Origin: Tulasnella sp. 424
Taxonomy: Eukaryota; Basidiomycota; Agaricomycetes; Cantharellales; Tulasnellaceae
Reading direction: 5' to 3'
Length of the DNA: 64,000 nt
NCBI GenBank assembly: GCA_019633425.1
Contig: WSUB01000117.1
Location: forward strand, 62,001-126,000
This document shows, piece by piece, positions 32,508-44,287 of the stretch. A program made the translations under genes and the position numbers. Within the stretch, counting starts at the first letter, position 1. Each line of letters begins with the position of its first letter. The notes beneath the pieces were generated by a model. That model did not search any database. It was not told where the DNA came from and saw nothing but the letters and a program-made list of their open reading frames with translations.

Positions 32508-35455
32508 TCAGGAGGTAGCCGGCGAATTGGGGGTCCCAGAGGAATCAATCATTGGCATGATGAGGGAGCCTTCTTCTTCGTTGCAGGGGCTGGACCGTGC
32601 TCGGGGGATTTCAGGTCTCCGCTTTGTCCCCCTCGGCGTCCGCGACTTCTGCATCTTCTTGATCTTTAACCTTCTGAGTTCCTTCGATACCTTTAACTTT
32701 TTGAGTTCCTTCGATACCAGGTCCCGAACATCGGAGGCCCTCATCTCCTTCCTCCGGCACAGCTCGCTGAATTGGTAGAGGAAACCTCTGAGGTTTTTAA
32801 AGTTGCCTTCCATGCGTCGCAGAGAAAGATTCCGCGTCAAAAAATGACTTTTGCTGGTAAGCACTGTGTAAGGATCTGGAGAGGTCATACCCCTAAGAAC
32901 GCGACTGAGGTAGCTCCCCGTCCCCTCTTGATCCTTGATGCAGGTATAAAGTAAAACCCAGAAGACTGATTCGAGATCATGACGTAATGCATGCGTGGCC
33001 TCCTCTCCACTACCATCAACTTTTTCGAGCAGTTCAATGGCCACAAATGGTAAAGTACCCTGCACATAAAAAGAATTGCATCAGGAAAAATAAATAATTG
33101 AAGATGGATGTTTTGCTCACCGTGACGTGATGATGAGGTCGGGGATTTGCCCAAACGGTTTCAGTTCCTTGGTCATGATCTTCGGCAGGATACAGCCCTA
33201 CGATCTTCGAGGGATCCTGTAGATGTGCGAGGCCGAGGTCGATGATGCTGGCCTGTCTCTTCTTATCTTGTAACAATGGCAACAGCAGGTTGCCGTAAGA
33301 AACATCCCGATGGGTGATTCCGAGGTCGTCTAGCTCAACGAGTCCTAAGAATTTCGAGATTCAGCTCAGTGCCGCGAGCCTTCATCATTATTGAACGTGT
33401 CTGACCAGTTACCCACTGTGCAGTGGCTTGGAGAAGTTCGATGCTATCCGTTGCCTCACTTAGCGGTCGCCCCTGTCCTTTAAAGACGAATCGAAGGAGT
33501 ACACGTTCCAAGGGCTCCTTGTTACCCGTATCCGCTTTACTCGCAACCTTCTGGTCAACCACATCCTCCTCAGCACGAACCTCCTCATCACTATCCTCAT
33601 CACTAACATCCTCCCCATCACGAAGGTCCTCCTCATCACGAAGGCCCTCCTCATCACCAACATCGGCCGCACTCAGGCTCCCGCCAGAGCCACTTGCAGC
33701 ATCGCTACCCACGTCATCGCTACCTTCATCATCAACACTCATATCTTCGCTACAGCTGTCCTCGTCACTGACATCCGCGCCACCCACACCTGTGCTAGCG
33801 CCATCGGATGCGCCTGAACCGTCGCCTCCAATTATCCTCGGGACTCCTAAGACCTCCTGCGGTTTGAACCGAGTGCGAAATAAGCAGGTAAACTCGCGTT
33901 CTTCCATCCCCACGAGCTGAGGCACCGCTTCAACGTCTTCAGTCAAGGTATGGAAGAATCCCTCGTTGGGTCGCCTATCATTGGCCCAGTTTTGTTTGAC
34001 GATATAGGTATCTTCCTTGGACCACAGGCGTTGTGCCTCAGACGGCGGGTCGTTGACTGGGACGGCTCTCCACACCCGCGTCGCCCGGTTGAAGAGTCCG
34101 TTTGTCGACTCAAATAGCATCTCTTCGAGTTTCACTACCAGTTTATGCGGGCATTCCGGGGTTGGGGATGGGATGGCGTGGTTGAGGAAAGGGCGAGGTT
34201 TTGATAGGTGAATCGTTAGGTGTGTCTCGATTGTCTCGGTGGATCGTACCCTGCCGGCGTTGGAGAAGTGGGTATCGTAACCCAGCTCGGAAGGGGTCAT
34301 GGTTGCAAGGCGCCCCATCACTTGTAAGAAAAGCTGCGCATTCTCGTGGATATTGAAGGCCCGGGTAACTTGAGCTCCAGCTACATCCCAATGGAAAACG
34401 CGGCACATGTGGCCGGTGATGAGAACAGTAATTACGAACGTGCGATCGTACTGTTCCACCATGATCGAGCGTGCATATTGAGCCATTTCGACGAGGACCG
34501 ACGCATCCATATTCTGTTTGCTCTTGAGTTCAATGGGCACCAGAACGTCCTTCCAATGCGCGGTAACCTTAGGCTTGGGTTTGGACTCCTTAGGCTCGCC
34601 TTCGGACTCCTCAGGTGCGCCTCCGGACTCGATCAGGAGGCACAGGTCAGGTCTCAGGCCCGCTTGTCCGTACTTGTACCTCGAAAATGACGGCGACAGG
34701 TTGTGCGTGTCCTGGAACACACGATTGAGCGGCGGGCCGGCATTCTGGCTTGCGGTCGGGATGATATCGTGTCGAGGTGGTTGAGCGGGGAGCCAGGCTT
34801 CATCGACGTCCTTTTTATTGGCTTGGAAAAAACGGGAAACAGAATTTAGGAGTTCGACGTGCTCAGCATACATGTCGTTCTCGCGGACGTAAAGTTTTCG
34901 CGGCAGCGGCTTCTGGTGAGGGGGCACGCCGGGGGTTGATGGTCGCCTGTTAGGCGTCGATTCTGTCGGATGACTTGTGGTAGGGGGTGAGATGGTGGGT
35001 TGCTGCAGAGAGGAATCGGTTGGGTATCCCCCTGCTCGGCCTTCATGGGGTGATGGAGTTTGGGAGAGCTTTAGGTATTGGGCTGCACGACACTCGTCTT
35101 CTTCCATCGTTTGCGGATCCTTGTACAAGACGGCTCGTACGAAGGCCTCGGTCTCCACTTCAACGATGTGTTCCAACAATTCTTGAGGGTCCAGACTCTG
35201 CTTGCTCACCGAGTACTCGCTAGTTGGGAGGGTGGGGAAAAGACGAGGCGTAATGTTCGATGTTGCATGACCTCTACGGCTATCAGACGCAAAGGCAAGC
35301 TGTGGTTCACTGGATACAACAGTGTTCCCAGAGCGATGCTCAGTCGAGCCGGTGGGAGTAGCGGGAACGGCGGATCCAAAGTACGGTTGAGCAGTAGTAG
35401 ATTGACCATGCTGATAAGGAGTTGCGGCCGGTGAAACAGAGTGTCGAGGGGCCAT
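32508..35455 (-). CDS. FunK1-type fungal protein kinase
   Basis: Seen: the first large exon (start MAPRHSVSPAATPYQHGQ at 35455; an upstream in-frame ATG at 35557 is possible) holds a helical N-terminal region and an Arg/Pro linker. The FunK1 conserved block follows: RPDLCLLIE, VLVPIELKSKQN, FVITVLITGHMCRVFHWD. A long Asp/Glu-rich repeat region is next (about 33545-33775). After an intron the kinase core gives GITHRDVSYGNLLLP (catalytic loop), IIDLGLA (DLG in place of DFG), GTLPFVAIELL (activation/APE region) and RHDLESVFWVLLY. The Lys-rich tail stops at 32508. Known: FunK1 is a kinase-like family expanded in multicellular fungi, mainly of unknown role. The gene lies inside the gap between the two b2 copies. 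Confidence 0.87.
33545..33775 (-). repeat. Degenerate acidic codon repeat inside the FunK1 gene
   Basis: Units such as LRDEEDL/LRDGEDV/SDEDS recur, encoded by near-repeats of CTCCTCATCACGAAGG on the plus strand. It forms a disordered acidic insert between the FunK1 block and the kinase core. Confidence 0.6.
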
Positions 35456-35721
35456 GGAGTGTTGGGACGTGGGAAATAGTGTTGCCGCGGAGTTGGAAGT
35501 TTCGATCTCCGACAAACAGCCAACTTGGACCACCGCAGAATACGTCGGGTGGATCACCCTTAATTATTCGGTAGTACATAATTTTCCAGAACGTTCGGAC
35601 CCTTCGCTTCCGACTAGGCTGTTCGTTTCTCGTCTGCGGTCGGAGTGTGGCGGAGGACCTCGCCACTTCGCTTCGATCCACTTCGAACAATCCAAGTTCG
35701 TCAAAGTGGCCACTTGCACTA

Positions 35722-38578
35722 AGCCACATCCGTTGTTCTCATCTGTCCGCTACGACCATCTCAACTTGTTTCTTGCGCTCTTGATAAAACTCATGATATC
35801 TTTAAGGTCAACGGTTCGATTCAGCGTTCGGGCTCTGCGGTCAAACTCCACGCCAAGCAGGAATCGTAACACCCTTCCCCGGTATGTCGCGCTTTCCACG
35901 ATAACGACGCCAATCACCCCTCCACCTCCGAGGAGACCGACCACGACTCAGAAGGCAGTTACATTCTCTCTGGTAAGGGTCATCTCCGATCCCCAACGTC
36001 TCTCGCTGCTACATGCCCTGACTCGGCTTCATAGATTGTGGCCGCCGTCCTTGGACTATTCCTGACAAGTGGAGGGCCGACCGTGGTTGCCGAGGATGGA
36101 ACCAATCACGCCAAGCTCATTCCGTTTCAAGAAGTCTCCAAACACAACAAGAAGGACGACCTCTGGGTTGTGATTCGCGGAGAGGTAGGAGAAGACGCGT
36201 TGTGCTTCTATGTCTCGGACGGGGTAATAAAACTATATTCCCCCAGGTTTACAAGTGCGAAGAAGTTCTTCACAATTTACTACAAAGTTCCTGACAGTGC
36301 ATCGCCGTCCACAGTCTTACAGATTTCATTGCTATACACCCAGGTGGGGCCAAAGTCATCCTACAGCATGCAGGCAAGGACACCACGAAAATATTCGAGT
36401 CTATCCATGCCAAAAGGCTCCTGGAAACCATGCTCAGTCCATCTCAGCATATTGGCACAGTCGACCCTGCTACTATGCCAAGGCTCGAGCCGGAGCTCAC
36501 CGACGACGACATCCGGATGCTGATCAATAACAGGAATAAGCCGCCATTGGGTGCCATGATCAACCTTCGTGATATCGAGGAGGTCGCTAAAAGGGTCATG
36601 TCTAAGAAGGTCTGGCACTTCTATAGGACTGACGCAGAGGACGGGTACAGTGGGTAATCTGTGGCGCTCAACTTTACAACGACCTGTTAAAGCTGCTTGT
36701 GATTCAGCCTACAGGAACAATTTTGCCGCACTGACGCATTACTTCTTCCGCCCAAGAATGTGCGATTCGGACCCGATGCATGGCGTGTGGTGACATATCT
36801 AACCTCTGCTCTACTCCTAGCCTTCGTGAGGTCGGCCAAGTGGACACCAGTACATCGATTCTTGGGATGTCATGCGATCTACCTATCTTTGCCGGCCCGG
36901 CAGCCATGGCGGGTCTTGGACATCCAGACGGTGAGAAGAATATTGTCAAGGGTGCAGGGAAAGGTGGAATATTATATGGGGTGGGTAGTATTCCGCTTGA
37001 TAGATCCAGTCGAACGACCTCTTGACCGAACGGCAGATCTCGGAATCCACGTCGTGCTCTCTGGAAGAGATCGCAGCTGCGCGACAGCCCGACCAATCCT
37101 TGATCTATCAGGTAACGAAAATAGTTTCAATCTGCTGGCGGGTTCGGCTGAGTTCCTTTTGGTGGTGGTGGCAGTTGTATATTGCAAAAGAACGGCAGGT
37201 GTCGGTTGACGTGCTGAGGAAAGTGGAAAATCTCGGCTTCAAAGCCGTCATGTTTACCGTCGGTATGCGAAGCCTTATTCTTCAATAAAGATCGCACCTT
37301 CTGATGCACCCTCCCTGCTGCTGTATCAGATGTGCCTGTACTTGGCCGAAGGCGAGTTTGGCAAAGGTGGAAAGAACCCTGAGCTGATCACCACCATGTC
37401 GGTCCAGGGAGTTTGACATGCGAGCTCGAATTGTCGCCGATGTGCGCATATACGGCACTGCTGGGTCTTCCATGTTTATACTTATCTTCTTTTTTCGTAT
37501 AGGACGACGAAGAGGAAGGTGCACCACCGAAACCGAAAGGAGGGTTTAATTCAGCTAGCTTTGATCAGTATTTCGACGCGAATATCGGTACGGTTTAAAG
37601 TTGTGCGAGATCGATCCGTTTTTGTTCTAAACGGCGTCCATGTTTTTAAAGGCTGGAAGGATGTCGAATGGCTACAGGCAAGTGGCATCGACGTTTTGTT
37701 GATAGTGGTCCCGTAACTTATCTCCTGGGGCCCGAAGCAACAAACCAAGCTTCCTATCATCATCAAAGGCATCCAAACCGTTGACGACTGGTGCGCCAAT
37801 TTCTCATAGAGATCGAATATCATCACCCAAGACCAATCACCTGGCTAGTCTGCTTGCAGTAAAATATCCAGGTGTCAAGGGGATTTTGATTAGCAACCAT
37901 GGAGGTCGGCAAGCAGACTACGCTCCCGCTCCGATCGTAAGATATCTGTACTATCCTGTTTACGAAGAATAACCGACGCTTTACCATCGCCAGGATGTGC
38001 TCTATGAGCTGCGACAGAAGGTGAGAGTGGCTTTCGTCCCGCGCTGTGTTGCACAGCTAATGCGTTTAATTTTCAGCACCCTGAGGTGTTTGACAAGGTT
38101 GAGGTTTATGTAGATGGTGGATTTAGGCGTGGTACCGACGTTGTCAAAGCTGTGTGCCTTGGCGCTAAAGCTGTTGGACTCGGACGACCGTTCCTTTACG
38201 CCAACGCTGCATATGGCGAACGCGGCGTTTCGAAGACGATACAAAGTAGGTGGATGAGGTCATTGAGACCCTTTATTGCCCGATCGCTGATGTTGCTACA
38301 CAGTCTTGAGGGAGGAGATTATCAACTGCATGCAGCAAATTGGTCTCACCAACCTGTCGCAAGCCAAGCCCGAGATGATCAAGTGCATGGAACGAACCAT
38401 CGCGCCACCTAAAAGCTCTGATTACTCTCAGGAATGATAGTCGAGTCTTGTGGACCCTTTTGTATTCAACGGGGATCTGAAACTATTTGGGGAAATTGAT
38501 GGTCTTGGCATTGGGCTGGGCGTTGTGTGCTGTGGAAACGAAAAAGGCTCGGGGATCTCGTCGTAATGCTTCAACAAC
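35722..38578 (+). repeat. Duplicated 2.86-kb unit, copy 2
   Basis: Same orientation and extent as 28876-31740. The two are separated by about 4 kb that is not duplicated. Confidence 0.9.
35793..38437 (+). CDS. CYB2: L-lactate dehydrogenase (cytochrome b2 type), copy 2
   Basis: Seen: exon for exon the same as copy 1. The presequence [19 protein letters not shown] differs at several sites. The heme-domain HPGG and ESIHA, FFRPRI with [19 protein letters not shown] and [12 protein letters not shown] are all kept. Differences include TVDVPVLGR for TVDAPVLGR and a changed acidic loop ([19 protein letters not shown]). No stop or frameshift remains after splicing, even where one acceptor changed (before QTKLP, TTAG to GAAG). 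Stop at 38437. Known role as for copy 1. Divergence is uneven: the 5' exons and introns differ far more than the last third. Inferred: both copies are functional and their 3' parts were homogenised. Confidence 0.83.
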
Positions 38579-38961
38579 ATCCTTTGTGGTTTCTTGAGCG
38601 ACGGTTGTCATCGTCCGTAACTTCGGGCCAGCGGACCCTGAGAGATCTCCGTTACTACCGAGAAGCCCGAGACCACACACGACACAGTTAAAAAGCTCGC
38701 TGGCATTTACAACCTTTGTCTTTTTTCTTCGACCCGTGGTCGTATCCCTCCTCTTTTTTTTCCTTGTGAGTCCCCTCCGTCGTCTGAAGCTTCCTCTCTG
38801 TACTGACATTTGATCTACTCAGCGTTCTCTTTTACTCGTCGGGCTGCGCCCTATTTCTTCGACGCTTGCCATCCGCTCTTTTTTCTTTATCTTTTGACAC
38901 TTTGATATTCCCCTCTTCTCTGCACTCTGGTAGCCTGCAACCTCCCCCATTTCCCTTCAAA
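38579..38961. promoter_or_regulatory. Upstream region of the Rds1-like gene
   Basis: A pyrimidine-rich plus strand (TTTTTTCTTCGACC, TCCTCTTTTTTTTCCTTG, CCCCTCTTCTCTGC) runs up to the ATG at 38962, as is common in strongly expressed fungal promoters. Confidence 0.4.
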
Positions 38962-40308
38962 ATGATGTTCTTTGCCGCCATTCTCCCCGCCTTCCTCCTC
39001 ACCTCGGCCGTCTCTGGCGCCCCCATTCGTCGCCAAGCTGCCAACAACACCGATGTTCTGGTTTTCCGTGAGTATGCGATACCGCCACTTGGAAACCAAG
39101 ATTCTAACGGAGCCCCTTTTAGAATTCGCCGGCGTTCTTGAGCAGCTCGAGGACAGTTTTTACTCACAAGCGCTCGCCAAGTTCCAAGACTCGGACTTCA
39201 CGGCCGCCGGTTTCGGGAACACCGCTATCCCCAAGGAGCTCTTCAGCACCATCCAAGGCGATGAAGCCGCCCACACTTCCATCATCGACTCGACTTTAAC
39301 TAGCCTCGGTGCAAAACCGGTCACCGGCTGCAAGTTCGATTTCACAGCTGCTCTCAAGGATGTCGCCACCATGGCCGCCACTGCCCGAGTGCTCGAGAAT
39401 GTTGGTGTTTCAGGTGAGAGGAACTTTCGGCGACTTGTGAATGCCCGCTCCATCCTGACTCGTGTCCTTCCAGCTTACCTCGGAGGGGCGAACTTGCTAT
39501 CCAACAAGGAACTGTTGGTGGCTGCAGCTTCGATCCTGACCATTGAGGCCCGCCACCAGACTATGCTCAACGTTCTCAACACTGCGACTTCCATTCCAGC
39601 TGCATTCGACACGGCCCTCAGTCCCAGTCAAGTCCTGGCCCTCGCCAGCCCTTTCATCTCTGGATGCGATCTCGGAATTCCCGCCAACCCCGTTCTTTCG
39701 ATCACCAACACTGGAGCTGCCGTACCAGGCACTAAGCTTACCTTCCAGTCAACCGGTATCCCAAGTGGCGTCGATACCTCGACCCTCACTTGTCAGATGA
39801 TGACTGGTGGCGCTGCGTTCGCCCTTGCTCTGCCGTTCGACAACTGCGTCGTGCCCAACATCAACGGCCCTGTCTATATCTTCGTCGTCAATGGAACTCA
39901 ACCACTCCTCAACAGCCAAGTCAACCAAGCAACGGGCACTATTCTTGCCGGGCCAACTCTCGCCTTTATCGACTCTGTCCCAGAAACAATCGGCCAGGTC
40001 GTCAAAGCTGCTCCTAGTGCCGTTGCTTCGACGACTACCATTTCTGGAGCTGAAGCTACTGGTCTTCTCAATGCTGTAAGTGCCTGTTCGCTGGTGCCAT
40101 TTCCAACCTTCCTAACCTCTGGGATTGTTTGCAGGCCGATCCCGCTGGTCAGAGCCTAGCTCCTTCTGCGACCTCGGATGCTTCCACTGCAACCGCAACC
40201 TCGTCTGCCGCCGAGAGCACATCTACTGGTGCTGGACCCATTACTGTGCTCGGATGGAGCAACTCAACCGGATCCAGTGACTCAACATCAGCATCATCAT
40301 CATATTAG
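38962..40308 (+). CDS. Secreted ferritin-like (Rds1-type) protein
   Basis: Seen: four exons (38962-39067, 39123-39413, 39474-40075, 40134-40308). A signal peptide, MMFFAAILPAFLLTSAVSGA, is followed by IRRQ (possible dibasic cleavage). The ferritin-like helical domain has VLEQLEDSFYSQALAKF, GDEAAHTSII, LENVGVSAYLGGANLL and SILTIEARHQTML, which supply the Glu/His metal-ligand pattern ExxH and EARHQ. A beta-rich C-terminal domain of about 130 residues and a Ser/Thr-rich tail follow. Known: this is the PF13668-type ferritin-like family, whose S. pombe member Rds1 is stress-induced and secreted. The metal and reaction are unknown. No C-terminal hydrophobic GPI signal is visible. Confidence 0.85.
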
Positions 40309-40525
40309 GACATGCTGACGAGGAAGAGGATCTTGGTAGTAGCTAGATAGAGTTTCCCGGACTAGAAGTCGACCGTTTCTTTATTTTAGATATTGGGCTG
40401 TATGTTAAGGCGATGCGGCAATTAATCATTTGTGGGACCCAACGCAGTTAAGAAGCTCGGAGAATAAGACAACAAGTAAAGCAACATCGTCGATTTCTAT
40501 CGCATGGGGCAATAACAAAGGACAT

Positions 40526-40554
40526 GGGGTACAGGGGTGGGGGTGGGGGTGGGG
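40526..40554 (+). other. G-quadruplex-forming G-tract
   Basis: Five runs of four or five G (GGGG, GGGG, GGGGG, GGGGG, GGGG), mostly with single-T loops, satisfy the classic G4 pattern on the plus strand. It lies between the convergent Rds1-like and EAF genes. Confidence 0.7.
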
Positions 40555-40580
40555 AGTCCAAGCGCAATGGAATGGGAGGA

Positions 40581-42104
40581 TCAATCCGAATCCTCGTCGC
40601 TTTCGTCCTCGTCATCGTCGTCGTCGTCGTCGTCATCATCCTCGCCCCCGGCCAGGTCGTTCATGCTTAAGGGAGGACCCCGAGGAGCCTGATCCGCTTC
40701 GTCGACGTCTATCCTAAAGTCATCGTCATCCTCCTGGTCGTCATCTTCCCCTTCAGCCTCCCCGTCTTCCTCATCGTAATCCAGGTCGAACATGGTGTCT
40801 ATGTTGGGTGCTTCTTCTTCTATCAGTCCTTCACTGAACGGCCTATGAGCAGGCGGGAGCACCGGGTTTTCTTCTACTTCAAGTGTGAATCCCTTGGACA
40901 GTTTCTTGGGGGGTTCGACCGATAATGGCACGTCGTCCTCGTCATCCGAGAAATTGATGGCAGATGCAGGCACATATGCATTGGGCGACCGCAAACCGGA
41001 AGGAGGTGTAGGCGGTCGGGGTGGAAGGGCCAAGGGAGCGGCAGGCAGTGCAGGCGGTGGTGGTCGTGGTGCAGCTGATGCAGGCAGACGTTTCGCAGGG
41101 GCCTGTCTTGCTGGAGGGTCCTTCTCTGCGAGGGCGTCTCTGTTACGTTTCCCTTTGCCTTTTGCGGGGACTGCTGGACGTTCAGGACGTTCAGGACGTT
41201 CAGGACGTTCAGGAGGTGCTACGACCATCACGGACTTGGCGGCGTGAGTGGGTCTGGACGGTGGAGAAGGTTTCGAAGCTACTGGGGCGGTTTCTTCGGT
41301 GTCCTCGTCAAAGTTGATGTCCGCCACTTGAACATTGTCGAAACCGTTGTAAGCAACATTGGGGGGTGTCGGTGGAGAGCCGGATGAAACGGTTCCAGCC
41401 GAACCTGGCGAGTTGTCCAGTGGACGACTTGTTGCGTGTGAGGACGAACCTCGATCGTATTCAAGAGTTATGACCGAGTCTAATCGCTCAAAAGTGAATT
41501 CCTGAAGCGGGAAAGGGAGTGAGCATATGCCGTATCCAACGCATCCTGGTCTGGATTCCTTACCCCAGTCGCTTCATCATAAATTAAAACGCATTCAAAC
41601 TCTTTTGCTTGGCTCTGAGATCCTGCGAATGCATGGAGGTCTCCGGCCTGTGCGGTGAATGTGAATGAGTATCAACCAAGCAACATTATGCGGTCTGGGA
41701 AGTTTCCAGATTGTCTCCACCGGGTATGGGAGGTCACGGTAGGACCACTGATCCCCTTTGACAAGATTGGCCACGATGCTGGAAGCTCACCTCAGCGGAT
41801 CCATACTGCATTTTGAAGGAAGGGAGACCATCGCTCTGAGGGTCATTGGTCGCCGAGATTTTGCCTGCTGCTCGGACATCCAGCGCTGGTGGTCGGTAAT
41901 CATCTACAGAAGTTGGATGCGAGTGAGCCAGTTATGGACGGTGGGTAGTTTCAACGGCAAGTGCACACAGGTCACGGAATAGTATTCTGTCAGGCTTGGT
42001 GCTGCTGGTGGACCGTCAAGGCTCTCGAGGGCTGCTTGCATTGTTGGACCGATCGTTACATTATGAGTGCCTGCAGGAGGTTGCCATATACGAGCGCTGG
42101 CCAT
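40581..42104 (-). CDS. RNA polymerase II elongation factor EAF (ELL-associated factor)
   Basis: Seen: starts MASARIWQPPAGTHNVTIGP at 42104. The N-terminal EAF domain spans several exons, with YYSVTYDYRPPAL, SFKMQYGSAE, FECVLIYDEATGEFTFERLD and SVITLEYD. An intrinsically disordered tail follows: a Pro/Arg block with an RPE repeat, NFSDDEDDVPLSVEPPKKL, and a very acidic C-terminus of runs of Asp, stopping at 40581. Known: the Eaf N-terminal domain (PF09816) pairs with Ell to stimulate Pol II elongation as part of super elongation-type complexes; S. pombe Eaf1-Ell1 is the fungal model. The acidic Ser/Asp tail matches the transactivating tail of animal EAFs. Confidence 0.85.
41176..41211. repeat. 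Four copies of a 9-bp repeat in the EAF gene
   Basis: GGACGTTCA is repeated four times in perfect tandem; on the minus strand it encodes an (RPE)n tract in the disordered part of EAF. It is likely length-polymorphic. Confidence 0.85.
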
Positions 42105-42314
42105 GTTGATGGTGGCGAGGTGGTTGAAGAAGGGGGGGAGATGGAGAGAGCGGGGGTGAATGAGGGAAGGGAAGGGGGAGGGAGCTGGGTCGTAGCAGTA
42201 GTAAGGGAGGTGTATGAGACTGGACTGATTGGGATATTGCCCTCCAACAAACAAAAGCTATGGACAAACTTGAAAGACGCCGCCACCACATCTATTACAT
42301 GCATGACTACTACT

Positions 42315-43959
<1,645 letters not shown>

Positions 43960-44287
43960 GATGGAATGGAAGGACAGGTCGAACGGTAGATTTTACAGGC
44001 GGCGCTACCGGACATAAGTCGCCGAGAGCCCCTAACTGCAATTGCAATTACCCCCCACACACAAAGACAGCGTGCTACTTACATACGAGAAAGTCCATGC
44101 AAACATGCGAAGCAAAAGAGAGACAGAATAGCAAGTCCGAATAGAAAAGCAGAGTTAGTTAGAATGAGAGAATATGAAACGACTAGCTGATAGAATGAAG
44201 ATGACAAATAACCCAAACGAGCAATGATGGTTCATGAAATTGTCGATCGAAAACCTCGCATATGCAACGATGCGATGAACGAATAAA

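Noticed and set aside
33423..33920. 165-aa Ser-rich plus ORF
   Set aside because: Antisense shadow of the acidic repeat in the FunK1 gene.
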